From positions 15,598,890 to 15,662,889 of the forward strand of contig JARCOQ010000006.1 in assembly GCA_029207755.1 (NCBI GenBank): 64,000 nucleotides of DNA. The letters are read 5' to 3'. Origin of the DNA: Chamaea fasciata (lineage: Eukaryota; Chordata; Aves; Passeriformes; Sylviidae). Shown here in pieces: positions 25,801 to 35,400 of this stretch. The position numbers and the translations under genes were made by a program. Position 1 is the stretch's first letter, and every line of letters starts with the position of its first letter. The notes beneath the pieces are model-generated. The model was not told where the DNA came from and did no database searches. It worked only from the letters and a program-made list of their open reading frames with translations.

Positions 25801-28800
25801 GCAGTTCTATGTTTGGGTTGCTGTACCCTTCAGAACAAAGAATTTGCCCAACAACAGCTTCCATTGCTGTTACAGGTAAAATATCTGATGAGAAATGAAA
25901 TTATGTTCTTTATGACTTAGTAAATAAATCTAGTCTTGTATCTATAACAAGCTATCATACATAGTAATGTTCTTTGAGAACCAGTAATTCCTGATTTTCT
26001 GAAGATCTGGAGGGTGTGGTTTCAAGTAGGTTTTTCTCATATCTAATAAGATTCAGTTTATCTTGGTAGTAGCATGTTTTTCCTTTGTAAGGTCACCTGT
26101 TGTCTTAAAATTTTCTAGGAATTCCTAATCTTTAAGGTCTCACTTTCTCTTCCAAATCTGTCATGTATTTGTTACTTAATACAGAAAAGAGAAGCTGGTG
26201 GATTCTCTAAGCCTTCCTTGGGAAACCAAATTAAAAATGTGTCTGATGGTTTTCACATTTCTGTTGCATACTTGCCTGTGATATTGGGTGTCTGATTTAA
26301 AGTTGGAATAATTAATATGTTTGTATTAAGGATTAAGGAAAAGTTGTTGGCTAGAGGATAAAGCAATATTCAAACTAACAATCAATAACATGGCCAAACA
26401 TCTATGGATATGGAGCACGCTGGATGCTCCATAATTCCCATCCTTGTGGTGAATGTTCTGATACCAAGCTAATTATACCAGATATGACACTTGTTAACCT
26501 TGGCTTTTGACCCTGGCTTTGAGGGTAGTGTGGGTGGCCATTGTGCTTTATAAGAGTGTCTTCAGGCAGACACTGGAGAAATGACAGCAGGAGTTGAGCT
26601 GATGTGCTTGGCTCAGACGAGATAGCAGAGTTGCCAGTCATAGTAGGAGAACTTTGGGTTCCTAAAAAAGTAACATTTACTGTTGTTTTTATTTTGCCTT
26701 TGAGTATGTCACATTAAAAAAAAAAAGTTTGGAGAGGATTTCAGTTACTTCAGTAACTCGAATTTTTGAGTTAAGTAATGTTTCTGCAGGTACTAAACCC
26801 CACAATCTGTATGTAGGCTGCTGTCAGAAGCAGGGTGTCGGGCTGAACAGATGTAGAATCTCTGGGCTAAGCCATGATGCATGGTTTTACTTGCATGTAA
26901 TTTGAACTATAATACATATAGTGACCTATGTAACTTTGACGGTTATTACTCCCTTGGTCCCTGTTGTCTTTTTACATCCTGTTGATTTTAATTAAGTTGT
27001 ACTTTTATTTAGTTATATTTCTGTAATACCTAACACTCTGGAGCTATTACAGGCAAAGAGACTTTGTTTGTCCAGTGTCTGTTTACGGGTTGAACAATAA
27101 AATTAATTTCACACAAGGATGCTCACTCCATGAGTGAAATTAATTTGATTTTATGTAGTGCAAATTGCGTAGATGACCTGATAAATTATTTCCCAGATGG
27201 TATTATAAATTCAGGTTTAAATTTGTATCACACCTTCCTAAAGTTTGAAAATTGGTTCAAGTATTATTAAACGTATCCCAAAATAATCAATCTTATTAAA
27301 GGAAAAATCTTACTATGCTTAATTTCAAGATTGGTGATCTACCAAGAAGATGACATATTTATTTTCCTTATTACACCTAGGTTCTACAAATAGATAACAT
27401 AAAGATAAAGCTCAGTGCTTTAAATGCAATCTTTGATCAACTAACACTGTTTGGAATTGAGCCTTTTAAAACCAGAAGAGGCAATGACTCTCAAAGTGAA
27501 AGTGCAGACATTAGAAATGAAAACGATGATGACAAAAGTGAAACAATGGAGGAGGAAGAGGAGACTGCCACAGTTCACAGCCTTCTGAAGCTTCTTTCTG
27601 GTTTCTTAGACAGTGAGGTAAGGAATATTATGGCATTTGCCTTAGTTTTGTTCTAAAATTATTTTTGTAAATGGCTCATCATCCCATCAGGTTGCCTGGG
27701 AATATTAGGTGATGTGGATGGAAATTAATGGTCTAACATTAAAATACCTGTCCTAGAAAACGACTCCAGGTTTGTCACTGGTACAGGCTGATGTTTCTCT
27801 CGAGGTGCTTTGCATTCTGTGCAGGTGGAAATATGTGAATGTAGAGAAGTGATTGGTAAGGTAGCCTATATCCTATTACAGTAAAGTATTAGTGAAAAGC
27901 ATTGTGGTTGGTGTATTGTGTATATGATGAGATTTTTCTTCAGTATTCAGAGCTTAGGACAAAAGCTGCAGAAGGCATTGCCAAGCTGATGTTCTCTGGA
28001 AGGCTGATCAGTGCCAAGCTCCTCTCTCGTCTTGTTCTGCTGTGGTACAATCCCGTCACTGAGGAGGACACTCGGCTCCGACACTGCCTGGGAGTTTTCT
28101 TCCCTTTATTTGCTTATCGACATAGGTAATGCTCTTTGTGATTCCTTATGTGACAGTATGCATTGATCTAGCAGCCTTAGAAACCATTTTTTGGTCTTGT
28201 ACCAGTGGAAATTGCACAAATGCAAATTAGATTTAGACATCTAATTCATCCTCCTATGCCTATTGCTTTTGAAAATATGTAATCTCAACCTGTGACCATT
28301 CTGAAGAATTTCCATTAATTCCCTGTTACCCCTGTGGCTTTCCATTTTTTTTTTTTTCCAAAGCCTACAATTGAAACTGTTCTTAAAGATATTGAATAAA
28401 ATTAATTTTAAAAGATGTGCTTTACTTATTTATGCTGTTGAGCACTACAGGTAGGCTTTGAAGTGTCAGTAAAAAGTACCTAGCAGGAATGCATCAAAAG
28501 AAGATAATCAGTGCCCAGCAGTTATCAAAGCAGCAGGATGCTGGGTTGTGGTTTGGGATTTGTTTTTGTTTTGTTCTTGAACCAAGAAATACTCCAATTT
28601 AAATTCACAGCATATTCAGATCTCCTGTTTATTTTGGTGGTGGACAAAAGAGGTAGAGAACTTCTGTAAGGGAGTAGGAGCTTAAATAGCAATTCTCATC
28701 TCCTCTTACCTGGTGCTGAAAGCTTTTCAGCAGCTGCTAGTGGTTTTATCGAGTTAGAGCAAGCTAAGTATTTATATGCTTTTTTTATAGTTAAGTTTTA

Positions 28801-31800
28801 ATATAAGTGTATTATGTTACCTTTTCTGTTTTTCAAACCAGATTGAATTAAATTTTTGTGGCCTATACGTTGCCACATTAAGAGGAGTAGTAGAAAGGGG
28901 GAATTGTCTTGAAGAGGCAAAAAACCCCTAAGCAATGGTTTTTTGCTGTTGTCAGAAAAAAGCCAAAGAAAATTACCCAGTTTCTTTCAGAATGGAGTTT
29001 TTCCTACTTAAATTCTTAGGGAAGTAACATAAAAATTGATTTCATATGTTTCCAGTATCTCTGATAATGAGTAATGAATTTAAGCTTTTAATATTGATAA
29101 TCTTTTACTTGTGAATGTCATCATCTGATGCTGTGAATTTCATTCTCTTTCTTATGAGTTCGAGTGATTGCCTACCTGAGTAGTCCCATGTATTTCCAAG
29201 TCATTTGCAAATCAGACAATTTCTTGTGGCATCTCATAGATGTTCTTTTTCTTGAAAAAGATAACATGGTGTATGTGTTAAGCAAAAATCAGAAAAATTT
29301 GTGGAGAAAAAAATCCTATGTTGTCTGGCTCATTGATTGAGAATCTCTGTTTAGTTAGGAAATCTCATTTATTTTCTGTCTGAAAACAATATCTGCATCC
29401 TGGATCAGAAATGGTATTTTGTAATTTACTTTCTTCAGTGATGGATACTGTATTATTAGAAGTGGATTATCAAACACTGTGTGTAATTCAGAACTTGGCT
29501 GCAAAGTTGCCATTCAGTAAAGGAGAATTTGGGTAATAAATGAGATTTGGCTCATGCCTAGATTTGATACTGATCTCTCACTGAATTTTAAAATTCCATT
29601 TGTTTTCTGGGTGCTGCTCTGGTTAATCTTTCCATCTGGTCACAGACATAACCAAGAGGCTTACTTTTTGAAATGAAATATTTGAACTCTGAGGAAAAAA
29701 AGTTGATCCTGACTTTTTAAATTGTCTGTCATGTCAGAAGGGTGGTGTGAGATGCTAGAATAGGGACGAGGTCCTGTAATCAGTGAACAGGTCTTATTCA
29801 TGGAATGTCTTCTCTAGGCTATTAAACTCTCAGGCAGCATAAGAGAAGCTTCTGCCTTGTGCCTGTGTGTTATTAGAGGTGGTTTTTTTTTTTAACAGAG
29901 AATAATTTGAATGATACTTCAGTAATGGTTGAGCCAATATAAAGCCTTAAAGCTGCTGAAAGCGAGTTCTTGCTTTGGTTCTTTTATAGCCAATTGTAGT
30001 GCTCAAAAGTCTTTTTCGTCAGCTGGTTTGGCTCCATAATTCAGCAGCAAATAATCTGCATTTTTAAAAATTACTTGCTTTCTTAGTTTTTTCCTGTAGG
30101 TATTTGGATTCAAATAGGAAGTTAATAGAAATGTCAGCAAGAGTAAAGGCTTCACTTCAACTGTACCTTGTACTTTTTGACATCTTACTTGTTAAATTGT
30201 TTTGACAAGTCTTGTGGAAGCACACTTTTAGACAACTTGCTGCAGAACCAAGTGAAACATGATTTTTAGGCTTGCTTGGCAGGTGTTATGAACTCTTCCG
30301 AGAAAAAAAATCACAAGTATTTCTTCCAAAAATCCTGTTAACCACTGCATACTTTTTTTGCCAGCTTTCCTTGCTTTCTTATGCAATGAGAAGTACCCCC
30401 AAAGAAAAATGCTAACAGAAAGGAGAAATGAGCAGAAAACAAGATTAATCTATGAAAATGAGTTAGAGAAATATATTTATGGAAATGTTTCCTTTTGTCC
30501 TTCAAAATAGAACATGTCTGTATATATCAGTTGGCTTTTCAGTAGTAAGGATGAATATTCAAATTCTTCAGAGGAAGGAAGTGTTACTTACAACTTGCTT
30601 GAAATACCATGTGCCAAAATTTCAAATGGTATTAGGAAAGAGTTTTGATATTTTGATCTTGCTGGCTGTTGCAGCCAAGTTGGCCGCTTCCACTTTGCTT
30701 TGATTGATGTACCAGGTCAGTGAACTTTAATCGTGGAAGGGAAAACTTAATTTTGTCATATTATGCTGCTAATATTTGACTTTACTGAAACAGGTCCAAC
30801 CAGGAGTGCTTTGAAGAAGCTTATCTTCCAACTCTGCAAACACTGTTAAATGCTCCTGCAACATCACCCTTGGCTGAAATAGATATCAGTAATGTTTCTG
30901 AACTGTTAGTGGACCTCACCAGACCAAGTGGACTGAAAAGTCAGTCCAAGAAGTCTCAGGACTATCAGGTACAATGTGTGTTAAACTGTAGGATAATAGT
31001 GCTTTTCTCAGATTAAGAACTACTCCCCCTTTGCTTCCTGCTGCCTGTCTGGGCCTCTCTGGGATTCCCAGTGTCAGCACTTGGATTAAATGAGCGCCTG
31101 TTCAGGCAGTGAAGTCTTTTAGCTTGCCACTTTCCTCCCCCTTTTCCTCCCCTCCCGAATTTCCCCTCCCTCTTACAATTAAAAAATGCTAGTAGAAACT
31201 TTCACATCACTTAATGTTTATATTGTGGAAGATATTTATAAAAATCAGTTGGTGAATGTACTGAAAATAGTGCATTTTAGGAAAATGTTTGCTGTGTAAA
31301 ATTAGCCAGCTGTTTAAATCAGATTGTTCTCACTGCTGTCTCTTGTAAACAGTTTCCAGCAATATTACTGATAGCTAATTTCTTTCCTTTGCAGGAGTTA
31401 ACAGTGCATGATACTTTAGCCATGAAAATTTGCAATGAAATCCTGGCGGACCCAACTGCACCAGATGTCCGTGTTTATGCAAAAGCTTTAAATTCACTGG
31501 AACTCAGTAGTTCTTCTACAGAGAATCTTCTGGTGTTGCTCAGTGAGATTCAAGAGGTAGTACATAAATAGCATGGTTCTTACTTTTTAAATCATTACTA
31601 GTCTAATATTCTGACATGCTTAAAAATGAAGGGCCTTTTGTTTACTATGACAATATGACTGGAATTTCTCTTCTAATCAGTTTTGAAAATGAATTTTTGA
31701 ATAATTTACAATATTCTGAGCTGTTATCACTGCATAAACCATAGACAGGCTAACCAGCTTGAGACAGTGTGCCCAACTTGATACACTGCAGTACAGTAAG

Positions 31801-34800
31801 TTCTTTTGGTAACTGTGATGTAGTTTTTTTTTTTTTTTTTAAGTTAAAATAAAATTCAGCATTAAGTCTTGCAATTTTGCAGCTTATCTTTAGTTAATTA
31901 TTAACAGCTGAAATTTTACACCTAAACTTACGGTATAATGGGGAGATCATTAGGCAACATGAAAAGGATGCTTGATTTAAGATGAAGTGGGAAGGGATTA
32001 CAAGAGTTTTACTCTGGTGCTTTTATTAATGTGGAGAAAAATTGAAATTTGGAAGTGTGGCACATGAACACGATGTGTTCATATAGAAATGTTCATATAG
32101 AATTTCATATAGAAATGTTGATGAGAATGCTGAATCCACTATGGGCATATCATCCAGAGGTGGCTGTACTCTGAATCCAGTTGCTTTAATTTTTTTGAGG
32201 TTTTCTTTAAAAAAACTAGGAAAAAAAATTTGGGATTTTAGTGCCTAGTATTGAAAGTGATTCTCCTTTCAGCTTGGCTGGTCACTTTCATCTCACACAC
32301 TGTATTCTTTGTGCAGTAATTTCAACAAATCCCATTAGTAGGCCAATATAATAGATAAAGAAATAGTTGTAAATCTCAGTGACATTTAACATTAAATGTC
32401 TGTTCTCCAGAAAGTGGAAGATAAACCATGTCAAAGAGCTATTGAGAGGATCCAAATGAAATTGAGCAAGGATCCTAATGTGGGTAAAAACCGCTCTGGA
32501 AGAACTGAGGAAACAGTTGTGTCTGAAAGGCCACAGGAAAGTGACATCACATTGTCTGAAAATACCATTCACAATGAAGAAGGTAATTCAGGAGGGCTGT
32601 AGTACAGTAGCAAGTTTACAGTTCAATGGATTGATTAGATGTTATGGAAATAAGAAGTAGTAGGACTTGGGAGACAACCCTAGCTTCTTCAGCTACTCCC
32701 CATATCACTTGTGCTCTGCAACCTTCCCCAGCTTCATTGCCCTTCTCCAGATGCACCCCAGCCCCTCAATGTCTCTCCTGCAGTGAGGGGCCCAAAAGTG
32801 ACCATGGGATCTGAGGTGTCACCTCATCAATGCTGAGCACAGGGCAATGGTCACGGCCCTGCTCCTGCTGGCCATGAAGTCTCTGGTACAAGCCAGGGTG
32901 CCACTGCTGGCTCATGCTCAGCTCACAGACATTCAGCTGTTAGTCCCTTACAATATCACTGTCCTCAAATGGAAAGTCACTGTTCCCATGCTCGTGGTCA
33001 TCTGATTCAGGGGACTGGGCAGCCTGAGGTCCATCAGTAATGTTAAAGAATCAAGCAAATAAAGCACTGAATGGCTCTGCTTTTTCTCTAGTCCTGTTAG
33101 TCAGGTGACTGACCATCTTCAGCAAGTGTTAGTCCAGTGTTTTGTTTGGATCTTTTTTTTGCTTTCACTGTACTTTCAAAAGCCCTTCTTTTCCATCTCA
33201 AAAAACACTGACCAGGTTCAACTGTAATTGAACTTTGGCCTTTTGTTCCTTCTCCCCACATGTATGAACCACAGCTCTGTCTTCCTGCAAAGCCTGACCT
33301 TGACAGAGGTCTTGCAGTTCCTTTTTCCTCTTGAGCTCCAGAAGGAGTTCCCTGTTCAGACAAACTGATCTTCTGTCCTGCTTGCTCCGCTTCCAACAGA
33401 GTGGAAGGGGCTAAACAGTTGTCAGGAATAGTTTCTGTATGATTGACCTTTGCTGGGGTGGAGTTACAGCTCCAGTGGAGTGACATTTTAAACTTCCTGT
33501 TAGCCTTATTAGCTAGTTTCTGGTTTAAAGAAAAAGTCAGGTTCAATTGTGTGGCTTTTTAATGTAACAGCCAAAATTTAAAATCCTGGTATTTAAGATA
33601 ATCAGCTTTTAATTTACGACTTCTGCATGTGTTATTCTGTTTAACAGAAAATAATAAAGATGCTTTTAATACTCCAGTTAGTGAATTTAAAGAAACTGCA
33701 AAATTAAGATCTACAAGAAGCAAAACTGCCAAAGGTACAGTGGCTACAATATTAGTTATTTTTAATAATTTCATACTAACTTTTTGTGAACGTATAGATG
33801 GGAAAGCCATTCACACTCTGATGTAGTTTTTACAATTGTATTTGTTAAAAGATTGAAGTAGTTTGTTCTGTGGAAATTTTTGTGCTGTTAGCCTCTCCCA
33901 ATAACATAGATTTTAAAAAGGAAGACAGGACTGAGGATTGCAGATAACCCAGCCACAGTTACTGAGAGTAACACACACATGTTTCTGGGAGAAGTCGAAA
34001 ACTGTGGGGTTTTTGTTGTTGGCTCTTTATGACCACATTCTATCAATGCTGACTGCATATTTCTATGTTTCAATGCAATATCAAACATTGAAGAAAGATA
34101 CAAAACTAGTTTAAGAAAATAAGTGGTATCAAGATACGAAAAAAGATTTTTGTTTATACTTAGGACAACGGAAAGCAGCAGAAGTGAGGTCTGTGAGCAG
34201 AAGAAAAACTGGCGCAAGTGTAAAACATGGTCTTGAAAGGTAAATCCTTGTCTCCCCACCATTTAAGGAAATTTAATTCAAATGTTTTCCTTTCCCAAAC
34301 CTGTATGCTTTGATATCCTTTGTTCCTAAAACACTGATAAATATTTAAGGAAAAAAAAATTCTTTGAAATTTTGGTGCTTTTGAAACAGCGACAGGTTCT
34401 GCCAAGGAGCCTGTAATATATAAACATACCTTTTATGTGTTGAGTATATTCTAGCTGGAAAAAGTCAGATTTTCGGTTAATATTATTGCTCTTCTTTCAA
34501 TTAGTTTTTTCTGCCTTTTTTAATCTGTTCTGAGGAAGTATCAATTTTTTAAACTTAAATTCTTTTTTCCCCCTTCACAATTTTGTTGCTTGTTGTCCAA
34601 CACGTAGTTTACAAGCATCTAGAAGTGACTAAGAAGTGAATATAGACAATGGATTTCATCCCTTATGATCTTGCAGGATATAAGCATTAAAACAACATTA
34701 TAGTTGTAGTATTCAGCTGTGCTCAACTCTTTCTTAAGCAAGTAATCCATTTATTGTAGACTTTATTGTGACCAGGGTCAGTCTCTGGCATTTGCCTGTT

Positions 34801-35185
34801 TAGTGTGTATGCTTTGATTTCCATCTAATTTTGGGGGAATTTTGCTTATTTTGCAACTGCTTATCAGTTGGTTATCTTTACGGATACTGCTATATCTATC
34901 ACTTGGAAAACACCAGTATATTCTCAAATAACCAAAAAGTTTATAATTGTTAAGAAGTGTTTTTGCTTTATAAGACCATGTTTCAAGTTTGTTCCTATAA
35001 AAGCTCCTTCAGTTTTCTTAGTCTTTTTTACCTAATTGTTAAATAATCTACGTTTCAGTTGTGATGGAATTCCAGAACCAGCCCCAGTATCGAGTTCAAG
35101 GCCTCAAAGAAGAGCAAAAACTTTGGCATTGGAGAAAACCCGAATGAATCTTTCAAGACTGTTGAGTGAGGAAACAGATGAGTGA
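10768..35185 (+). CDS. NCAPG: NCAPG, condensin I HEAT-repeat subunit G (complete, 21 coding exons)
   Basis: The joined exons give 3,108 bases: 1,035 residues plus TGA. NCAPG is the CAP-G subunit of condensin I, which enters chromosomes after nuclear-envelope breakdown and compacts them. CAP-G binds the kleisin NCAPH and helps grip DNA. The order is an N-terminal HEAT-repeat region (about 1-480), a charged helical segment (about 495-553), a Cnd3-type C-terminal HEAT region (about 554-860), and a basic, probably disordered tail (about 885-1035). Exons: 10768-10878, 11479-11688, 12550-12778, 14049-14194, 15111-15195, 18354-18546, 20050-20199, 22347-22487, 23486-23609, 24219-24308, 24444-24623, 25101-25211, 25756-25875, 27381-27617, 27944-28125, 30794-30968, 31395-31556, 32411-32582, 33648-33734, 34164-34239, 35059-35185. 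All junctions keep frame and follow GT-AG. The ATG has a good Kozak context (gccATGg). Identity rests on close similarity to remembered human NCAPG. Confidence 0.97.
11479..11688 (+). CDS. NCAPG: NCAPG exon 2 (residues 38-107)
   Basis: Acceptor tttcccag, donor GAG|GTACAG, phase 0 at both ends. It includes HFLKYAMIIYRREPAVEQV, a strongly conserved helix of the family, followed by an acidic loop (EKEDGSEEGEED). Confidence 0.96.
12550..12778 (+). CDS. NCAPG: NCAPG exon 3 (residues 108-184)
   Basis: Acceptor ccctaag, donor ATA|GTAAGT, leaving one base. It encodes HEAT-repeat sequence including VRIQAVLALSRLQDPKDE, nearly identical to the mammalian protein. Confidence 0.96.
14049..14194 (+). CDS. 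NCAPG: NCAPG exon 4 (residues 184-232)
   Basis: Acceptor attttcag, donor GAG|GTAAAT, returning to phase 0. It encodes a HEAT repeat with VRRAVLSCIAPSERTL and ends RKLAYE. Confidence 0.95.
15111..15195 (+). CDS. NCAPG: NCAPG exon 5 (residues 233-261)
   Basis: Acceptor tttttaag, donor CTG|GTAAGA. The short exon encodes VLAEKVHMRALTIAQRVKLL and the QQGLNDRS motif. Confidence 0.95.
17597..18030 (+). mobile_element. CR1 LINE fragment in NCAPG intron 5
   Basis: CR1 hallmarks in plus orientation are 'agggagctgggcctattcag', 'cctggagaagagaaa', 'tgaggaagaatttctgta', 'cagagaggttgtggagtctc' and the terminal 'gttctgtgattctga'. It is same-sense with NCAPG, 5'-truncated and has no intact reverse transcriptase frame. 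Confidence 0.92.
18354..18546 (+). CDS. NCAPG: NCAPG exon 6 (residues 261-325)
   Basis: Acceptor attattag, donor CAG|GTATGC, ending with two bases of a codon. It includes LLQAWLQFTEGDVLELLHRL and the conserved DVENCPEVA. Confidence 0.95.
20050..20199 (+). CDS. NCAPG: NCAPG exon 7 (residues 325-375)
   Basis: Acceptor tttgtttag, donor GAG|GTACAT, two bases carried over. It encodes RKLIPVEDLTPENVLYWRCL through the conserved YADYLL. Confidence 0.95.
20630..20770. repeat. TTTA microsatellite followed by a T/G-rich low-complexity run (NCAPG intron 7)
   Basis: About six TTTA units (20630-20655) lead into roughly 110 bases made almost entirely of T and G, including TTTG units and a long T run. This is low-complexity intronic sequence in plus orientation. 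Confidence 0.9.
22347..22487 (+). CDS. NCAPG: NCAPG exon 8 (residues 375-422)
   Basis: Acceptor ggattcag, donor AAG|GTAAAC. It includes LMTKEFIGQQLILIMGCMDT, an almost invariant segment of CAP-G. Confidence 0.95.
23486..23609 (+). CDS. NCAPG: NCAPG exon 9 (residues 422-463)
   Basis: Acceptor taatccag, donor ATT|GTAAGT, phase 0. It encodes KHLLVILQKILILPTSTSAA through the LVERLLSIVKDEDRR helix. Confidence 0.95.
24219..24308 (+). CDS. NCAPG: NCAPG exon 10 (residues 464-493)
   Basis: Acceptor aacaatag, donor AAG|GTGAGC, phase 0. It encodes IAEIISEVREPTVAVDQPLD and the AAEIRKRELK end. Confidence 0.94.
24444..24623 (+). CDS. NCAPG: NCAPG exon 11 (residues 494-553), weak donor
   Basis: Acceptor tatttcag, exactly 60 codons, phase 0. 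It encodes a highly charged helical segment (VAEIKVKLFEAKQALEECIT, LQDFNKASVLKEKITELE) that separates the two HEAT regions. The donor is AAG|GTCTCT, poor beyond the GT, but joining at this site to exon 12 reproduces the conserved family sequence. Confidence 0.93.
24763..24837. repeat. 40-base tandem duplication in NCAPG intron 11
   Basis: Two near-identical copies of a segment beginning gtatagaagctgat and continuing gtatgctctag, then an A run, start at 24763 and 24803. They differ at only a few positions, so this is a recent local tandem duplication. Confidence 0.9.
25101..25211 (+). CDS. NCAPG: NCAPG exon 12 (residues 554-590)
   Basis: Acceptor acttgaag, donor CTG|GTATGT, phase 0. It encodes NDPETLLKCLIMCHEVLK, the start of the C-terminal Cnd3-type region. 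Confidence 0.94.
25756..25875 (+). CDS. NCAPG: NCAPG exon 13 (residues 591-630)
   Basis: Acceptor gttttcag, donor CAG|GTAAAA, phase 0. It includes HPAVRNMAVLCLGCCTLQNK, a hallmark conserved HEAT repeat. Confidence 0.96.
27100..27146. repeat. Inverted repeat with 13-base perfect arms (NCAPG intron 13)
   Basis: The left arm at 27100-27112 (AAATTAATTTCAC) and the right arm at 27134-27146 are perfect reverse complements around a 21-base loop. No family is recognised. Confidence 0.85.
27381..27617 (+). CDS. NCAPG: NCAPG exon 14 (residues 631-709)
   Basis: Acceptor acacctag, donor GAG|GTAAGG, phase 0. A HEAT helix (LSALNAIFDQLTLFGIEPFK) is followed by an acidic loop (NENDDDKSETMEEEEET), then LLKLLSGFLDSE. 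The loop is poorly conserved in sequence but acidic in mammals too. Confidence 0.95.
27944..28125 (+). CDS. NCAPG: NCAPG exon 15 (residues 710-770)
   Basis: Acceptor tcttcag, donor TAG|GTAATG, two bases carried over. It includes AAEGIAKLMFSGRL and LLWYNPVTEEDTRLRHCLGV, which are strongly conserved. Confidence 0.96.
28126..30793 (+). other. NCAPG: NCAPG intron 15 (2.7 kb)
   Basis: AT-rich intronic sequence with short T runs. I see no repeat family, RNA gene or supported exon in it. Confidence 0.6.
30794..30968 (+). CDS. NCAPG: NCAPG exon 16 (residues 770-828)
   Basis: Acceptor tgaaacag, donor CAG|GTACAA, phase 0. It encodes SNQECFEEAYLPTLQTLLNA and SELLVDLTRPSGL. Confidence 0.96.
31395..31556 (+). 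CDS. NCAPG: NCAPG exon 17 (residues 829-882)
   Basis: Acceptor ctttgcag, donor GAG|GTAGTA, phase 0. It encodes ELTVHDTLAMKICNEILADP and ends in LLVLLSEIQE, the last well-conserved HEAT segment. Confidence 0.95.
32411..32582 (+). CDS. NCAPG: NCAPG exon 18 (residues 883-940)
   Basis: Acceptor ttctccag, donor AAG|GTAATT, one base carried over. It encodes KVEDKPCQRAIERIQMKLSK, then a serine/threonine- and glutamate-rich, probably disordered linker. Confidence 0.92.
32655..32945 (-). mobile_element. CR1 LINE fragment in NCAPG intron 18
   Basis: On the minus strand this is CR1. The plus strand shows the complement of the family: 'ccccagcccctcaatgtctc', 'tgcagtgaggggcccaaaa', 'aatgctgagcacagggcaat', 'ccctgctcctgctggcca' and 'tacaagccagggtgcca'. 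It is antisense to NCAPG, diverged and non-coding. Confidence 0.88.
33648..33734 (+). CDS. NCAPG: NCAPG exon 19 (residues 940-969)
   Basis: Acceptor tttaacag, donor AAG|GTACAG. It encodes NNKDAFNTPVSEFKETAKLR, part of the basic tail. It contains one TP site that could be a proline-directed kinase target. Confidence 0.9.
34164..34239 (+). CDS. NCAPG: NCAPG exon 20 (residues 969-994)
   Basis: Acceptor atacttag, donor AAG|GTAAAT, two bases carried over. It encodes the basic QRKAAEVRSVSRRKTGASVK stretch, equivalent to the human GQRKVTVSARTNRR segment. Confidence 0.92.
35059..35185 (+). CDS. NCAPG: NCAPG exon 21 and stop (residues 994-1035)
   Basis: Acceptor cgtttcag. It encodes a terminal tail with RPQRRAKTLALEKTRMNLSR and ends LLSEETDE followed by TGA, matching the mammalian PRRAKTAALEKSKLNL end. 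Confidence 0.95.
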
Positions 35186-35400
35186 AGACAAAAGGAGGAC
35201 GTGCCTTTGTCAACACCGGTAGTTAACATCAGACTTGAAAATAAGAATTTTTTTCTTGCTGGTCATTTTTACTCCTTTTAAATGAATAACTTATAATCCT
35301 GCATTTCTATATTAGTTTTTTTAATAGATGCTTGTATTTTGTGTATTTCCTGATACAAAGTCCCTCCTTCATGTAATAAAAATGGATTAAAACTTTACCG
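35186..35400 (+). other. NCAPG: NCAPG 3' UTR with polyadenylation signal
   Basis: An AATAAA hexamer lies at 35375-35380, 190 bases after the stop, giving a short 3' UTR that would end near 35.4 kb. A second AATAAA at 35459-35464 could give a slightly longer form. Confidence 0.7.

Noticed and set aside
32066..32080. GAACACGATGTGTTC as a steroid-receptor element
   Set aside because: The half-site spacing does not match the AGAACA-N3-TGTTCT consensus, so it is treated as a plain palindrome.
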